NCBI GenBank assembly: GCA_018267795.1
Contig: JAFDXS010000095.1
Span: 1 to 7,838, forward strand
Length of the DNA: 7,838 nt
DNA from: Bacteroidota bacterium
Lineage (GTDB): Bacteria > Bacteroidota > Bacteroidia > Chitinophagales > Chitinophagaceae
Direction: 5' to 3'
How positions within the stretch are numbered: position 1 is the stretch's first letter; each line of letters starts with the position of its first letter. Positions 6,097-7,838 of the stretch are shown in pieces. The notes under the pieces are model-generated. The model was not told the DNA's origin. It was given only the letters and a program-made list of their open reading frames with translations, and ran no database searches. A program made the translations under genes and the position numbers.

Positions 6097-7779
6097 ATGA
6101 AGATTGTTCTTGCACAGCAAAACTACCATATAGGCAATTTTGAATCTAACACAGCTAAAATCATCTCTGCTATCCGCACAGCTAAAGAAGAAGGGGCAGA
6201 CCTCATCGTTTTCTCTGAATTAGCTGTTTGCGGTTACCCGCCACGCGATTTTCTCGAGTTCAATGATTTTGTGGAGCGCGGACTTCAATGTATTAAAGAG
6301 ATTTGTGCAGAAGCAGATACTATTGGCGTTTTAGTAGGGGCTCCTTCCATTAATCCTAAGGTAGAGGGTAAAGACCTTTTTAACAGTGCCTATCTATTAT
6401 ACGAAAAAGAGATAAAGGGCGTAGTACATAAAACACTTTTACCCAACTACGACATATTTGATGAATATCGCTATTTCGAGCCGGCGTATGAGTGGAACAT
6501 CCTTCACTTTAAAGGCAAGAAGCTGGCGGTAACCATTTGTGAAGATATCTGGAACCTGGGTGATAATCCTTTATATCGCGTATGCCCTATGGATGCGCTC
6601 ATACAGCAGTCGCCGGATATTATGATAAACCTTAGCGCCTCGCCGTTCGATTATGTGCATGCAGCAGGACGTAAAAGCATTGTAAAGCAGAACGTAGCAA
6701 AGTACAAGCTACCTATGATCTATTGCAATACCATAGGCTCACAAACCGAAATAGTGTTTGATGGCGGCTCGCTTGTAATGAATGCACAACAGGATATTAT
6801 CACAGAGCTGCCATATTTCAAGGAAGCTATGCAGATGGTTACTTTTAAAGATGACGGCACTTTTGAGGAGCCTGTTACCTTAACTGCCGATAAGGTGCCT
6901 TTGGTACAATTACTTCCGCAGCAATTTGAAGCCAATCATGGTATAGATCAGATACACCAGGCTATTATCCTTAGTATCCGCGACTATTTTGGCAAGATGG
7001 GCTTTAAAAAAGCTATTGTGGCTTCATCAGGCGGCATTGATAGCGCAGTGGTGCTAGCATTGGCCTGTGAGGCACTCGGAGCTGAAAATGTACGCGGCTT
7101 GTTGTTGCCTTCTCAATTCTCTACAGGACATTCGGTAAGTGATGCTGAGCAACTATCTAAAAACCTGGATAGCGCTTACAATATAGTACCCATAAAAGAC
7201 ATTTTCGAGAGTTTTAGCCATAGCCTGCAGCCGGTATTCAACGATCTGCCATTTAATGTGGCAGAAGAGAACCTGCAATCGCGCATACGTGGTGCCTTAG
7301 TTATGGCCCTGGCGAATAAATTCAACCTAATCCTGCTCAATACGTCCAACAAAAGCGAGCTTGCTACCGGCTACGGCACGCTGTACGGTGATATGGCAGG
7401 TGGGCTGGGCGTATTAGGCGATTTATACAAAGGGCAGGTATATGCACTTGCACGATATATAAACAGGAATGGCGGGATCATCCCGACTAACATAATAGAT
7501 AAAGCCCCCAGTGCTGAGCTTCGCCCAGGGCAGAAAGATAGTGATAGCCTGCCTGAGTACGATGTACTTGATCCTATTCTTTTCCAGTACATAGAGCGCC
7601 GCAAGGGCCCAAAAGAAATTATTGCTATGGGCTATGATGAAAAGCTGGTAACAAGAATATTAAAGCTTGTGAATACCAATGAGTATAAGCGCAACCAATT
7701 CTGCCCTATTATCCGTGTTTCTCCAAAGGCATTTGGTATTGGGCGCAGGGTGCCTATTGTGGGCAAGTATCTGAGTTAG
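6097..7779 (+). CDS. nadE: Glutamine-dependent NAD+ synthetase
   Basis: This cytoplasmic enzyme catalyses the last step of NAD+ synthesis: deamido-NAD+, ATP and glutamine give NAD+, AMP, PPi and glutamate. The 560-residue protein has the two-domain form. An N-terminal nitrilase-like glutaminase (about 1-260) carries the catalytic triad E41 (FSELAVCGYPP), K112 (HKTLLPNYDIFDEYRYFEP) and C148 (VTICEDIW). A C-terminal synthetase (about 280-560) carries the ATP-binding PP-loop SGGIDS (311-316), EENLQSRIRG (390-399), LLNTSNKSELATGYGT (413-428) and KAPSAELRPGQKDSDSLPEYD (469-489). All key residues are present. The start is set at 6097 because MKIVLAQQNYHIGNFE matches the family N-terminus, whereas the longer reading from 6061 begins inside a terminator stem. 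It appears to be transcribed alone; nothing terminator-like is seen in the 59 bases that follow. Confidence 0.97.
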   Translation: MKIVLAQQNYHIGNFESNTAKIISAIRTAKEEGADLIVFSELAVCGYPPRDFLEFNDFVERGLQCIKEICAEADTIGVLVGAPSINPKVEGKDLFNSAYLLYEKEIKGVVHKTLLPNYDIFDEYRYFEPAYEWNILHFKGKKLAVTICEDIWNLGDNPLYRVCPMDALIQQSPDIMINLSASPFDYVHAAGRKSIVKQNVAKYKLPMIYCNTIGSQTEIVFDGGSLVMNAQQDIITELPYFKEAMQMVTFKDDGTFEEPVTLTADKVPLVQLLPQQFEANHGIDQIHQAIILSIRDYFGKMGFKKAIVASSGGIDSAVVLALACEALGAENVRGLLLPSQFSTGHSVSDAEQLSKNLDSAYNIVPIKDIFESFSHSLQPVFNDLPFNVAEENLQSRIRGALVMALANKFNLILLNTSNKSELATGYGTLYGDMAGGLGVLGDLYKGQVYALARYINRNGGIIPTNIIDKAPSAELRPGQKDSDSLPEYDVLDPILFQYIERRKGPKEIIAMGYDEKLVTRILKLVNTNEYKRNQFCPIIRVSPKAFGIGRRVPIVGKYLS

Positions 7780-7838
7780 TCGTAGCTACAAGTTGAGTAG
7801 ATGTTTCTGAGGGATATTATGTAGGATGTGACATTTCC
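7780..7838. other. Unannotated tail after nadE
   Basis: Fifty-nine bases to the window end with no start of a recognisable gene. An 8-bp palindrome GTAGCTAC sits at 7782-7789. No T-tailed hairpin is visible, so the nadE terminator, if any, lies beyond the window. Confidence 0.5.

Noticed and set aside
7782..7789. Palindrome GTAGCTAC after nadE as a terminator or binding site
   Set aside because: It is only 8 bp with no loop and no T-tract, and is common by chance.

Overview
The window looks like an ordinary chromosomal segment of a Bacteroidota bacterium, most likely near the Chitinophagaceae. The evidence is a gliding-type lipoprotein of the GldB family, a DUF3078 barrel and a PorT-like barrel, Bacteroidota-style lipoprotein signals, TAnnTTTG -7 promoter boxes, no recognisable Shine-Dalgarno sequences, frequent ATA codons and moderate GC. 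The family-level placement is inference. No gap exceeds 300 bases, and I see no mobile element, CRISPR array, tRNA, rRNA or defence-like cassette.

Layout. (1) 1-951, minus: tsaD, the tRNA t6A-modification enzyme, with its C-terminus cut by the window edge. (2) 1074-1961, plus, divergent from tsaD: a lipoprotein of unknown role that resembles DUF6263 proteins. (3) 1962-2061: convergent intergenic stretch with two inverted repeats, probably a bidirectional terminator. (4) 2062-2880, minus: scpA, the kleisin of the Smc-ScpAB condensin. (5) 2881-2968: a strong hairpin plus U-rich tail, touching a -7-like promoter box. (6) 2969-3988 and 4037-5095, both minus: a DUF3078 outer-membrane barrel and upstream of it gldB. 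They are separated by 48 bp with no promoter box and probably form a gldB-DUF3078 operon. (7) 5189-6013, plus, divergent from gldB: a PorT-family outer-membrane barrel. (8) 6014-6096: a canonical terminator hairpin with a perfect -7-like box inside it. (9) 6097-7779, plus: nadE, glutamine-dependent NAD+ synthetase. (10) 7780-7838: nothing recognisable.

The genes do not make up one pathway. Housekeeping functions (tRNA modification, chromosome segregation, NAD+ synthesis) are interleaved with four cell-envelope genes: two lipoproteins and two barrels. The most useful observations are that the longest nadE frame starts inside a terminator stem, so the real start is 6097; that terminator and promoter signals overlap at two separate junctions; and that gldB here lacks its usual partner gldC and is followed by a DUF3078 barrel. 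I did not find a convincing new biological system.
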